From Bradyrhizobium sp. WSM3983 (GTDB taxonomy: Bacteria > Pseudomonadota > Alphaproteobacteria > Rhizobiales > Xanthobacteraceae): DNA of 64,000 bases. A model generated the notes under the pieces. The model was not told the DNA's origin. It searched no databases and saw only the letters and a program-made list of their open reading frames with translations. The position numbers and the translations under genes are program-made. Positions 15,841-24,324 of this stretch are shown one piece after another; position 1 is the first letter of the stretch; every line of letters begins with the position of its first letter. The DNA is taken from contig NZ_AXAY01000004.1 in NCBI RefSeq assembly GCF_000473045.1, forward strand, positions 310,001-374,000, given 5' to 3'.

Positions 15841-17136
15841 ATGCCCGCGCCAAAACCGCCTGCCTTCGAGACCCTGAGCCTGCATGCGGGCCAGCATCCG
15901 GATCCCGCGACCGGCGCCCGCGCGGTGCCGATCTACCAGACCACGTCCTATGTGTTCCAGGATTCCGACCACGCGGCGGCGCTGTTCAACCTGGAGCGCG
16001 CCGGGCACATCTATACGCGCATCTCCAATCCGACCACCGGCGTGCTGGAAGAGCGGCTCGCGGCGCTGGAAGGCGGCGTCGGCGCGATCTGCACCGCGAG
16101 CGGCATGGCCGCGCTGCATCTGGCCATCGCCACGCTGCTCAACGCCGGCGACCATATCGTGGCGTCGAGCTCGCTCTATGGCGGCACGATCAATCTGCTG
16201 GCGCACACACTGCCGCGCTTCGGCATCACCACGACCTTCGTGAAACCGCGCGATCATGATGCGTTCCGGAAGGCGATCAAGCCGAACACGAAACTCGTGA
16301 TCGGCGAGACCATCGGCAATCCCGGGCTTGAGGTGCTGGATATCCCGAAGGTCGCGGCGATCGCGCATGACGCAAAAATTCCGCTGCTGATCGACAACAC
16401 CTTTGCCACGCCCTATCTCAGCCGGCCGATCGAGCTCGACGCCGACATTGTCATGCATTCGGCAACCAAATGGATCGGCGGCCACGGCATCGCGATCGGG
16501 GGCGCCCTCGTCGACGGCGGCCGGTTCGACTGGCGCGCGTCCGGCAAGTTCGGCGTGCTGACCGAGCCCTATGGCGGCTATCACGGCATCGTCTTCGACG
16601 AGCAGTTCGGCACAGCGGCTTTCATCATGCGCGCGCGCACCGAAGGCCTGCGCGATTTCGGCGCCTGTCTGTCGCCGACCAACGCGTTTCAGCTGTTGCA
16701 GGGCGTGGAGACGCTGGGCGTGCGCATGGACCGCCACATCCAGAACACGCACCTTGTGCTTGAGGCGCTGAAGTCCAACAAGGCTGTCGACTGGGTGCTG
16801 CATCCCTCGCTGGAAGACCACCCGGACTATCAGCGCGCGAAGACATTGCTGCCGCGCGGCGCGGGCTCGATCGTCTCCTTCGGCATCAAGGGCGGCCGGC
16901 CGGCGGGGCGCAAGTTCATCGAGTCTCTGCGCATGATCAGCCATCTCGCCAATGTCGGCGACGCCAAGACGCTGGTGATCCACCCGGCCTCGACCACGCA
17001 TCAGCAGATGGATGCCGAGCAGCTCAAGGCGGCCGGCGTCGGCGAGGAGCTGGTGCGGCTGTCGGTCGGCATCGAGACGGCGTCCGACATCATCGACGAT
17101 CTCGCGCAGGCGCTGCGCATCTCGCAGAAGGTTTGA
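15841..17136 (+). CDS. metY: O-acetylhomoserine (thiol)-lyase, MetY type
   Basis: 431 residues, normal for MetY. PLP enzyme of the Cys/Met metabolism family: FETLSLHAGQHPDPATGARAVPIYQTTSY at the start, YTRISNPTTGVLEERLAALEGG, and HSATKWIGGHG with the PLP-binding Lys210. It makes homocysteine from O-acetylhomoserine and sulfide in the cytoplasm. The long insert after the PLP Lys and the C-terminal VRLSVGIETASDIIDDL separate it from cystathionine gamma-synthase. I looked for a SAM-II riboswitch in the 97-bp leader and saw none. The hydrolase gene starts 4 bp after its stop. Confidence 0.92.
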   Translation: MPAPKPPAFETLSLHAGQHPDPATGARAVPIYQTTSYVFQDSDHAAALFNLERAGHIYTRISNPTTGVLEERLAALEGGVGAICTASGMAALHLAIATLLNAGDHIVASSSLYGGTINLLAHTLPRFGITTTFVKPRDHDAFRKAIKPNTKLVIGETIGNPGLEVLDIPKVAAIAHDAKIPLLIDNTFATPYLSRPIELDADIVMHSATKWIGGHGIAIGGALVDGGRFDWRASGKFGVLTEPYGGYHGIVFDEQFGTAAFIMRARTEGLRDFGACLSPTNAFQLLQGVETLGVRMDRHIQNTHLVLEALKSNKAVDWVLHPSLEDHPDYQRAKTLLPRGAGSIVSFGIKGGRPAGRKFIESLRMISHLANVGDAKTLVIHPASTTHQQMDAEQLKAAGVGEELVRLSVGIETASDIIDDLAQALRISQKV

Positions 17137-17140
17137 CACG

Positions 17141-17923
17141 ATGAAGCTCTCCGTCAACGGCGCCGAGGTGTTTGTCGCGACCGGCGGTCGCGAATTCGAC
17201 AAGTCCTTGCCTGCGGTCGTCTTCATCCACGGCGCCGGTTTTGATCATTCGACCTGGGCGCTGCATACGCGCTGGTTCGCCCATCATGGCTTTTCCGTTC
17301 TCGCTCTGGATTTGCCCGGTCACGGCCGCTCGGCCGGTCCGTCGCTGTCGAGCATTGCCGACATGGCCGACTGGACGGCGGCGCTACTCGATGTCGCTGG
17401 AGCTGAGAAGGCGCATCTGATCGGCCATTCCATGGGATCGCTGATCTCGCTGGAGACGGCCGCGCGGCATCCCGACAAAGTCTCGGCACTGAGTCTGATC
17501 GGTACGGCCGCGACCATGACGGTCGGACCGGATCTGCTCAAGGCGGCCGAAGCCAACGAGCAGGACGCCAACGACATGGTGTCGATCTGGGGCCTTGGCT
17601 TCAAGGCCGAGCTCGGCGGCAGCCTCGCGCCCGGCCTGTGGATGCATGGCGGCGCGCAGGCTGTACTGAAACATTGCCAGCCGGGCGTGCTGTTCAGGGA
17701 TTTGTCGGCCTGCAATGCCTATGCGAATGCGCTTCAAGCGGCCGCGACCATCAAGATGCCGGCCACGCTTATTCTCGGCGAGCGGGACATGATGACGCCG
17801 ACGAAGGCGGGCAAGGCGCTTGCCGCGGCGATCCCGCATGCCAGGACCGTCGTGGTGCCGGGCGCAGGCCACATGATCATGGCCGAGCGGCCGGATGAAT
17901 TGCTGGCGGCATTGAGGGGCTGA
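17141..17923 (+). CDS. alpha/beta hydrolase
   Basis: 260 residues from MKLSVNGAEVFVATGG. HGAGFDHSTWALH (oxyanion region, ~residue 30), GHSMGS with Ser97 as nucleophile, GERDMMTPTKAG carrying the acid, and PGAGHMIMAERP carrying the His give the complete triad of a small esterase or C-C hydrolase. It starts 4 bp after metY on the same strand and is almost certainly co-transcribed with it. A link to methionine biosynthesis is possible but unproven; the family is too broad to name a substrate. Confidence 0.85.
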   Translation: MKLSVNGAEVFVATGGREFDKSLPAVVFIHGAGFDHSTWALHTRWFAHHGFSVLALDLPGHGRSAGPSLSSIADMADWTAALLDVAGAEKAHLIGHSMGSLISLETAARHPDKVSALSLIGTAATMTVGPDLLKAAEANEQDANDMVSIWGLGFKAELGGSLAPGLWMHGGAQAVLKHCQPGVLFRDLSACNAYANALQAAATIKMPATLILGERDMMTPTKAGKALAAAIPHARTVVVPGAGHMIMAERPDELLAALRG

Positions 17924-17991
17924 TAGGATCAAACTTCGCGCTGGTGCGTTGTGGTTGGACATCCCTGCGACTCGAAAAGGGAATTTGAGCC

Positions 17992-18495
17992 ATGCCAAGA
18001 CAGGACATCATCCGCAAAGCCCGGCAAGACAAGCGTGCCGGCAAATCGGCGAGCACGCAGGCCGGCGAATTCGTCAAGGACGAGATCGACAAGGTCAGGA
18101 AAGGCAAGCACGGCGCGCGTTCGACGAAGCAAGCCATTGCCATCGGCCTGTCCGAGGCGCGGCGCGCCGGTGTCGACCTGCCGCCGCCGCGCAAAGGGCG
18201 TACCAAGAAGGCGACGCGCCGTAGCGCCAAATATGCCTATGAAGTTGGCCAGGGCAGGCGCACGCCGAAGCGTCGCCCCCGCGTGTCGCGGGCCGTCGAA
18301 GGCGTCTTGAAGAAGGAGCCGCGCTCGACTGCGTCGCGCAGCGCGCTGTCGAAGCAGGCCAAGCGTGCTGCGAGCCGTCGAACCGCCGCCTCGCGCTCGG
18401 CCGCCGCACGGAAGGCGAGCCAGACCAAGGGCGCCAAGGTCCGCTCCGCCGCCGCCAAGAAAGCGGCGCGCACCAGGGCGCGCCGGCGGAGTTAG
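17992..18495 (+). CDS. very basic histone-like protein with a DUF6496-type motif
   Basis: 167 residues, extremely rich in Lys, Arg, Ala and Ser. The first half has a small alpha-helical motif (FVKDEIDKVRKGKHGARS, then TKQAIAIGLSEARRAG) that I recognise as DUF6496-like. The second half is low-complexity (SRSALSKQAKRAASRRTAASRSAAARKAS..., ending TRARRRS), reminiscent of the AlgR3/histone H1-like tails of bacterial nucleoid proteins. DNA or RNA binding by charge is an inference. It has its own RBS and stands between the hydrolase and an SDR gene. Confidence 0.75.
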   Translation: MPRQDIIRKARQDKRAGKSASTQAGEFVKDEIDKVRKGKHGARSTKQAIAIGLSEARRAGVDLPPPRKGRTKKATRRSAKYAYEVGQGRRTPKRRPRVSRAVEGVLKKEPRSTASRSALSKQAKRAASRRTAASRSAAARKASQTKGAKVRSAAAKKAARTRARRRS

Positions 18496-18576
18496 TCGGG
18501 ATAGCGACCTTTTGAGTTGAATGACGGCGGCTAACGCCCGACGATCCCGCCGTGATCGGATCGATCGGAGCTTCTC

Positions 18577-19308
18577 ATGTCGGATAGTCTCAAGGGGCGC
18601 ACGGCGCTCGTCACCGGCGGCTCGCGCGGAATCGGCGCTGCCGTCTGTTGCGCGCTGGCGGACGCTGGCGCCGCCGTAGCGATCAACTGCCGCGAGCAGA
18701 TCGGGCAGGCCGAGAAGCTGGCGGGCGAGATCGGTAAAGAAGGCGGACGCGCCATCGTCGTTGCCGCAGATGTTTCACAGCGCGAGGCGGTGGCCAATAT
18801 GGTCGAGCGCATCACGGGCGGGCTCGGGCCGATCGACATTCTCGTCAACAATGCCGGCATCGCAATCACGCGCGGCGTCGACGATCTCACCGAGGACGAT
18901 TTCGACCGCACCATCCTGGTCAATCTGAAATCGGTCTTCCTGTGCACACAGGCGGCGCTGCCGTCGATGCGCGCGCGAAAGTGGGGCCGCATCGTCAACA
19001 TCTCCTCGGGAGCCGCGCGCGGCGCCGGCTCGATTGGGCCACACTACAACGCCTCCAAGGCCGGCATGGAAGGCCTCACGCGAGGCTATGCGGCGCGGCT
19101 GGTGAAGGAGGGCATCACCGTCAATGCGGTGGCGCCGTCGTTGATCGAGACCGACATGATGAGCGGCCAGCCGCAACTGATCAGCCACATCCCACTCGGC
19201 CGCTTCGGCACAGCGGACGAGGTGGCGAAAGCCGTGATGCTGCTGGTCGACAATGCCTACATGACCGGGCAGACGGTCGCACTGAGTGGTGGGATGGCGT
19301 TTAATTAG
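18577..19308 (+). CDS. SDR family oxidoreductase (FabG-like)
   Basis: 243 residues, classical short-chain dehydrogenase. NAD(P) site GGSRGIGAAV (about 14-23), structural NNAG motif in ILVNNAGIAITRG, catalytic Ser in NISSGAARGAG, and Tyr/Lys in HYNASKAGMEGL (about residues 150-155). The C-terminal VALSGGMAFN is typical of 3-oxoacyl-ACP-reductase-like SDRs. Cofactor preference and substrate cannot be decided; many such paralogues exist in rhizobia. It is followed by a hairpin repeat and no further gene on this strand, so it is probably the end of its transcription unit. Confidence 0.87.
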   Translation: MSDSLKGRTALVTGGSRGIGAAVCCALADAGAAVAINCREQIGQAEKLAGEIGKEGGRAIVVAADVSQREAVANMVERITGGLGPIDILVNNAGIAITRGVDDLTEDDFDRTILVNLKSVFLCTQAALPSMRARKWGRIVNISSGAARGAGSIGPHYNASKAGMEGLTRGYAARLVKEGITVNAVAPSLIETDMMSGQPQLISHIPLGRFGTADEVAKAVMLLVDNAYMTGQTVALSGGMAFN

Positions 19309-19353
19309 GTGGCGTGGCGCTTGCCATGCTCTCTTTCGATCTCGGGGAACACC

Positions 19354-19445
19354 GTAGGGTGGGCAAAGCGGAGCGTGCCCACCATTTCTTTCGCGGTGCT
19401 AAATAGGTGGTGGGCACGGCGCAAGGGCGCCTTTGCCCACCCTAC
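19354..19445. repeat. hairpin repeat, GTAGGGTGGGCAAAG family (copy 1)
   Basis: Arms GTAGGGTGGGCAAAG and CTTTGCCCACCCTAC enclose inner arms GCGTGCCCACCA/TGGTGGGCACG. It lies in the 213-bp gap between two convergent genes (SDR and PPOX). A second copy is at 27385-27477. A short run of C (19469-19475) follows it. Confidence 0.92.
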
Positions 19446-19521
19446 GATTCCGGAGTCGCAGAGAGAACCCCCCCACCCGTCTCGCCGCTCTCTCCCACAG
19501 GGGGAGAGAGGAGAAGGAAAC

Positions 19522-20133
19522 TCACCACATCGTCGCGGCGGCACGCTCCGGCCAGATGCGGTCATACTCCGCGCCGCCGAGCTTGTTCTGGCTCATCTCG
19601 GCCAGGATCTGTCCGGGTGTCGGCAGCGTCTTCGGGTCGATTCGCTTGTCGGGATTCCAGAGGTCGGAGCGCACGATGGCGCGGGCGCACTGGAAGTAGA
19701 TCTCGTCCACCTTCATCACCATGACGCTGCGCGGCGCCTTGCCCTCGACCTTGAACGAGGCGAGCAGCTCAGGATCGACCGAAAGATGCGCGCGGCCGTT
19801 GGCGCGGACCGCGTTGCCAGAGCCGGGGATCAGGAACATCAGCGACACCCGGGGGTCACGCACGATGTTGCGCAGGGAATCGACCCGGTTGTTGCCGCGC
19901 CGATCCGGCAGCATCAGCGTCCTCTCGTCATGGATGCGGACAAAGCCGGGAAGATCGCCGCGCGGCGAGCAGTCGATGCCCTCGGGCCCGATGGTGGCAA
20001 GCGCCGCGAACGGCGCCTTCTCAATGAAGATGCGGTAGAGCGGTGTGACGTGGTCGGCGACTTTCACGGTCGAGGCGTCATTGGTGGCGCCGTAGATGGC
20101 TTCCAGCTGTTCGACCGTTTCGATCACCGACAT
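19522..20133 (-). CDS. pyridoxamine 5'-phosphate oxidase-family protein (MSMEG_1061-like)
   Basis: 203 residues with the split-barrel FMN-binding fold: FIEKAPFAALATIGPEGIDCSPRGD, MLPDRRGNNRVDSLRNIVRDPRVSLMFLIPG and VRANGRAHLSVDPELL. The long C-terminal extension with WNPDKRIDPKTLPTPGQIL marks the MSMEG_1061-like subgroup, whose reactions are mostly unknown; some relatives use F420 or heme instead of FMN. It begins 25 bp after the phnN stop on the same strand and could be the last gene of the phn operon, but nothing connects it mechanistically to phosphonates. Confidence 0.82.
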   Translation of the reverse strand: MSVIETVEQLEAIYGATNDASTVKVADHVTPLYRIFIEKAPFAALATIGPEGIDCSPRGDLPGFVRIHDERTLMLPDRRGNNRVDSLRNIVRDPRVSLMFLIPGSGNAVRANGRAHLSVDPELLASFKVEGKAPRSVMVMKVDEIYFQCARAIVRSDLWNPDKRIDPKTLPTPGQILAEMSQNKLGGAEYDRIWPERAAATMW

Positions 20134-20158
20134 TCCGTTCTCCTTGTTGTGCCAGCCG

Positions 20159-20752
20159 CTATTCGTGCCAGCTTTCGTTCCTGATCACGCGCAGGAGGTG
20201 GCGGCTGTGATAGTCCGCGCTGCCGGCGTTGAGGATGGTGACGTCAGCATTGGCCGATGCGTCATCGACGCTGCGCGTGAGCCGATCCGCGATATTGCCG
20301 TCGCTGTGACGGGCGCGTGCAGCAAGGCGCTGCGCCAGCACATCCGGTGGCGCGGCAATCGCGACCACGACGACGTTGGAATAGGCATCGCGTAGCGCGG
20401 CGATCACAGTGCGAGAGACATTCACGACCACGGCGCGCCCCGCACGGATGTCGTCGTTGATCTCCAGCGGCAGTGCGTAGGAATGCCCATGCGCATCCCA
20501 ATGCACGGCGAAATCGCCATGATCGCGCGCGCGCTGGAACTCGTCCGGGCTCAGTGAAATATTGTCCTCGTCGGCAGACGACGCGCGCGTCACGACACGG
20601 CGCGGGAAGACGATGTCGTGATCGTCGGCACAGGCCGCCTGCGCCAGCCGCAGCAGCGTGTCCTTGCCGGCGCCGCTCGGGCCGACCACGAGCACCAGCC
20701 GCCCCGGCCCGATCGTGCCTGCCTGCGCCGCGGTCGTGATGGTCTCGCTCAT
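20159..20752 (-). CDS. phnN: ribose 1,5-bisphosphokinase PhnN
   Basis: 197 residues with P-loop GPSGAGKDTLLRLAQ near residue 25, as in guanylate-kinase-like PhnN. It phosphorylates ribose 1,5-bisphosphate to PRPP, feeding the end product of C-P lyase breakdown back into nucleotide synthesis. The start overlaps the phnM stop by 4 bp, so translation is coupled. RRVVTRASSADEDNISL is the family's nucleotide-lid region. Ends the core phnGHIJKLMN order. Confidence 0.92.
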   Translation of the reverse strand: MSETITTAAQAGTIGPGRLVLVVGPSGAGKDTLLRLAQAACADDHDIVFPRRVVTRASSADEDNISLSPDEFQRARDHGDFAVHWDAHGHSYALPLEINDDIRAGRAVVVNVSRTVIAALRDAYSNVVVVAIAAPPDVLAQRLAARARHSDGNIADRLTRSVDDASANADVTILNAGSADYHSRHLLRVIRNESWHE

Positions 20753-21906
20753 GCGACACGGCCCCCCTTGCGCCAGACGCTGCGAACCACGGGAACGCTG
20801 CCCGCGACATGGACGCGGATCAGATCGGCGCGCTTGCCGATGGCGATCTCGCCGCGATCGGTGAGGCCGACCGCATCGGCCGGCGCCTTCGTCACGGTGC
20901 GAACCGCCGCCGGCAGGCTGATCGACGGCGCATGCTCGGGCAATTGCAGCGCGCCCATCAGCAGGCTGGACGGGATGTAGTCCGAGGACAGGATGTCGAG
21001 CAAGCCTTCGCGGGCGAGATCGACCGCGGCGATGTTGCCGGAGTGCGAGCCGCCGCGCACCACGTTGGGCGCGCCCATCAGGATGTCGATGCCGGCCTGG
21101 TGCAGGCCGCGCGCGGCCTCCAACGTGGTCGGGAATTCCGCCACCGCGACGCCGTCGCGCACGGCGTCCGCGACATTCTCCTCGGTGGTGTCGTCGTGGC
21201 TTGCGAGCGGAATCTTGTACTGATGCGCGAGCGCGACGATCTCGCGCATGTTGGTCGCCGCATAGAGCCTCTGGTATTCGAAGCGTTTTGCGAACAGCTC
21301 GTCGAGCTCGGCATCGGTCTTGCCGCCGCCTTTGCCGCGATAATAGTCACGCAGCTTCACTTCATCCCGGAACTGGCGCTGGCCGGGCGTATGGTCCATC
21401 AACGACATCAGCTTGACGTCAGGCCGGTCGATCAGCTCCTTGGCTTCCTCGACCACGCTCGGCATCGGGATTTCGCACCGCAGATGCAGGAAGTGATCGG
21501 CGCGCAGCAAATTCGAGTCGCGCGCGGTCGTGATCGCCGCGGCGAGCACGCCGGCGCGGCCATCGACCTCCTCGGCGCCGTCCTCGCGCCAGACGCGGAG
21601 CGAATCGAACACGGTGGTGATGCCCGAGGTCGCGAGCTGACCGTCATAGGAGATGACGGCAGCAACCGGATTCCAGAACACCTTTGGACGCGGCACGTAG
21701 TGCGCTTCGAGATGGTCGGTGTGGAGTTCGATCAGGCCGGGCATGATCAGATCGCCGCCGGCGTCCTCCGCGCCCGCGGGAGCCCTGCCCTCACCGATCT
21801 CGGCAATGTGTCCGTCGGCAAGAGCAAGCCAGCCCTGTTCGATCACCCGGTCAGCCAGCACGATCCTGGCGTTGGCGATCACGATGTCCTTCGGCTTGGC
21901 GTTCAT
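20749..21906 (-). CDS. phnM: alpha-D-ribose 1-methylphosphonate 5-triphosphate diphosphatase PhnM (first copy)
   Basis: 385 residues, amidohydrolase fold. Metal site ELHTDHLEAHYVPRPK, LHLRCEIP, SLMDHTPGQRQFRD, ASHDDTTEE and [14 protein letters not shown] are all as in E. coli PhnM. It removes pyrophosphate from the triphosphate formed by PhnGHIL, giving the substrate of PhnJ. It is 12 bp downstream of phnL and overlaps phnN. This is the orthodox copy; a divergent second PhnM lies at 31934-33127. Confidence 0.94.
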   Translation of the reverse strand: MNAKPKDIVIANARIVLADRVIEQGWLALADGHIAEIGEGRAPAGAEDAGGDLIMPGLIELHTDHLEAHYVPRPKVFWNPVAAVISYDGQLATSGITTVFDSLRVWREDGAEEVDGRAGVLAAAITTARDSNLLRADHFLHLRCEIPMPSVVEEAKELIDRPDVKLMSLMDHTPGQRQFRDEVKLRDYYRGKGGGKTDAELDELFAKRFEYQRLYAATNMREIVALAHQYKIPLASHDDTTEENVADAVRDGVAVAEFPTTLEAARGLHQAGIDILMGAPNVVRGGSHSGNIAAVDLAREGLLDILSSDYIPSSLLMGALQLPEHAPSISLPAAVRTVTKAPADAVGLTDRGEIAIGKRADLIRVHVAGSVPVVRSVWRKGGRVA

Positions 21907-21918
21907 TTCCTTCTTCCT

Positions 21919-22617
21919 TCAGGCCGCGGCGGCAAAGCTGGTGACGTCGACGATACGGTCGGCAATCAAATGGCGGATTTCGTCGTCATGGACAATCGCA
22001 ACCATGGCAACGTCCCGGCGTTTTTTCTCAGCGACCAGTTCGACCACGACGGCACGGTTGGCGGCGTCGAGCGATGCGGTCGGCTCGTCCAGCAGCAGGA
22101 TCGGCAGGTCCGAGATGAAGCCGCGCGCGATGTTGACGCGCTGCTGCTCGCCGCCGGAGAAGGTCGCGGGTGGGAGCCGCCAGAGACGCTCGGGGATGTT
22201 GAGACGATGCAGCAGCTCGCCGGCGCGTGCCTGCGCATCGGCGCGCGTGATGCCGTTGACGATCAGCGGCTCGGCGACGACGTCGATGGTCGCAACCCGC
22301 GGCACCGCCCGCAAAAACTGGCTGACATAGCCAATGGTGGCGCGGCGGACGTTGAGGACCTGCCGCGGCTCGGCGGTGGCGAGGTCGATCACCTCACCGC
22401 GATGGCGGATGCCGATCCGGCCGGAGTCGCAGCGGTAATTGCCGAAGATCATCTTCAGGATCGACGATTTTCCGGCGCCCGACGGGCCGGACAGCACGAC
22501 ACATTCGCCGGGCTCGACGTGGAAGGTCACGCCGCGCACCACCGGCAGCTCGATGCCGCCCTGCAGGTGCATCGTGAAGGTCTTGTTGGCGTCGTCGATG
22601 TCGATCATGGCGGTCAT
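21919..22617 (-). CDS. phnL: C-P lyase ATP-binding protein PhnL
   Basis: 232 residues, ABC-type ATPase: Walker A GPSGAGKSSILKM (about residue 38), Q-loop VSQFLRAVPR, signature FSGGEQQRVNIARGF and Walker B ILLLDEPTASLD. PhnL works with PhnG, H and I in attaching the phosphonate to the ribose of ATP; it is not a transporter component although it has the same fold. The His switch is present near VAIVHDDEIRH. The gene sits between phnK (20-bp gap) and phnM (12 bp). Confidence 0.94.
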   Translation of the reverse strand: MTAMIDIDDANKTFTMHLQGGIELPVVRGVTFHVEPGECVVLSGPSGAGKSSILKMIFGNYRCDSGRIGIRHRGEVIDLATAEPRQVLNVRRATIGYVSQFLRAVPRVATIDVVAEPLIVNGITRADAQARAGELLHRLNIPERLWRLPPATFSGGEQQRVNIARGFISDLPILLLDEPTASLDAANRAVVVELVAEKKRRDVAMVAIVHDDEIRHLIADRIVDVTSFAAAA

Positions 22618-22637
22618 GGGAAACTCATTTGAAAAGC

Positions 22638-23435
22638 TTATGGCGGCAGAATCGAGGAGACGAGGAGCTGGGTGTAGGGCTCGCGCGGATCGTCCAGCAC
22701 CTGGTCGGTGAGACCGGTCTCAATGACGCGGCCGCCCTTCATCACCATCACGCGATGCGACAGAAGACGCGCGACCGCAAGATCGTGCGTGACGATGACG
22801 ACGGCGAGATGCAGTTCGGCGACGAGATTGCGCAGGAGATCGAGCAGGCGGGCCTGGACTGAAACATCAAGGCCGCCGGTCGGCTCGTCCATGAACACCA
22901 GCCGCGGCCCGGTAACGAGGTTGCGCGCGATCTGGAGGCGCTGGCGCATGCCGCCAGAATAGGTGCGTGGCGCATCATCGATACGCGCGACGTCGATCTC
23001 GACCCGGGTCAGCCAGTCTGAGGCGGACTCGCGAATGCGGCCGTAATGATTCCAGCCCACGGCCATCAGCCGTTCGCCGACATTCGCGCCGGCCGAAACT
23101 GCCATGCGCAGTCCCTGCGCCGGATCCTGGTGCACGAAACCCCAATCGGTGCGGAATAGCAGGCGCCGCTCGGCCTCGCCGAGCGCGGCGAGATCGCGGG
23201 TGATTCCGTCGCGCATCCGATAGGACACCTGCCCGCCGCTCGCCGCGAGCTGGCCTGACAGGAGCTGCAGCAGCGTCGACTTGCCAGAGCCGGATTCGCC
23301 GACGATCGCCAGCACCTCGCCGGGATAGAGCGAGAACGACACGTCACGGCAGGCGGCGATGCGGCCGTAGGACTTGCTGAGGGAGTCCGCGACCAGCAGC
23401 GGCTGATCGGTTTCCAGAAGATCCTGATCAGCCAT
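22638..23435 (-). CDS. phnK: C-P lyase ATP-binding protein PhnK
   Basis: 265 residues, ABC-type ATPase: Walker A GESGSGKSTLLQLLSG, signature YSGGMRQRLQIARNL and Walker B LVFMDEPTGGLDVS, with the long insert after the Q-loop (HQDPAQGLRMAVSAGANVGERLM) shared by PhnK and oligopeptide-type ATPases. PhnK binds the PhnGHIJ core complex and is thought to drive its opening. It overlaps the end of phnJ by 8 bp. Confidence 0.94.
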   Translation of the reverse strand: MADQDLLETDQPLLVADSLSKSYGRIAACRDVSFSLYPGEVLAIVGESGSGKSTLLQLLSGQLAASGGQVSYRMRDGITRDLAALGEAERRLLFRTDWGFVHQDPAQGLRMAVSAGANVGERLMAVGWNHYGRIRESASDWLTRVEIDVARIDDAPRTYSGGMRQRLQIARNLVTGPRLVFMDEPTGGLDVSVQARLLDLLRNLVAELHLAVVIVTHDLAVARLLSHRVMVMKGGRVIETGLTDQVLDDPREPYTQLLVSSILPP

Positions 23436-24324
23436 TTGCTTCCCCTTGTGCCTTCTCCTTGTACGGCGCAGCGCTCATGCTGCCGTGATGGCCGGCGGCC
23501 TGGCGTCCCTCGCAATAGTCGGTGTCGGAGCAGACGAACATGCGGCTGCCCTTGTCGTCGGTGACGATTTCGTCGAGGTAGGAATTTTCGGCGGCGCACA
23601 GCGCGCAGGGCGCGTTGAAACGGTAGGGCTCGAACGGGTGATCCTCGAAATCGAGCGACACCACCTGGGTATAGGGCGGGATCGCGTAGATGCGCTTCTC
23701 GCGGCCGGCGCCGAACAATTGCAACGCCGGGCAATTGTCCATCTTGGGATTGTCGAATTTCGGCGTCGGCGACGGATCCATCACGTAACGCGCGTTGACC
23801 TTCACCGGATAGGCGTAGGCGGTCGCGATGTGACCGAAGCGGGCGATGTCCTCGTAGAGCTTCACATGCATCAGGCCGTATTCGGCGAGCGCGTGCATGC
23901 GCCGCGTCTCGGTCTCGCGCGGCTCGAGGAAGCGCAGGGGTTCCGGGATGGGCACCTGGTAGACCAGCACCTGGTTTTCGTGCAGCGACGTCTCGGGAAT
24001 GCGATGGCGCGTCTGGATCACGGTGGCATCGTCCGTCGACGTCGTCGTGGCGACGCCGGCGGTCTTGGCGAAGAATTTGCGGATCGAGATCGCGTTGGTG
24101 GTGTCGTCCGAACCCTGGTCGATCACCTTCAGCACGTCCTGGGGACCAAGGATCGCGGCAGTCACCTGCACGCCGCCGGTGCCCCAGCCATAGGGCATCG
24201 GCATTTCGCGGCTGGCGAATGGCACCTGATAGCCGGGGATCGCGATCGCCTTCAGGATCGCGCGGCGGATCATCCGCTTGGTCTGCTCGTCGAGATAGGC
24301 GAAGTTGTAGGCAGGCGCGTTCAT
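23428..24324 (-). CDS. phnJ: alpha-D-ribose 1-methylphosphonate 5-phosphate C-P lyase PhnJ
   Basis: 298 residues. The radical SAM centre has the four Cys of PhnJ in their expected place: Cys240 and Cys243 (APCALC), Cys265 (MFVCSD) and Cys271 (TDYC), one residue off the E. coli numbering. Gly31 in IAIPGYQVPF corresponds to the glycyl-radical site. PhnJ splits the carbon-phosphorus bond of the ribosyl phosphonate to methane (or other alkane) and a cyclic phosphate. The start overlaps phnI by 4 bp and the end overlaps phnK by 8 bp. Confidence 0.96.
   Translation of the reverse strand: MNAPAYNFAYLDEQTKRMIRRAILKAIAIPGYQVPFASREMPMPYGWGTGGVQVTAAILGPQDVLKVIDQGSDDTTNAISIRKFFAKTAGVATTTSTDDATVIQTRHRIPETSLHENQVLVYQVPIPEPLRFLEPRETETRRMHALAEYGLMHVKLYEDIARFGHIATAYAYPVKVNARYVMDPSPTPKFDNPKMDNCPALQLFGAGREKRIYAIPPYTQVVSLDFEDHPFEPYRFNAPCALCAAENSYLDEIVTDDKGSRMFVCSDTDYCEGRQAAGHHGSMSAAPYKEKAQGEANG

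Noticed and set aside
20809-22632. 607-codon plus-strand frame opposite phnM and phnL
   Set aside because: Shadow of two well-recognised phn genes, with no start signal.
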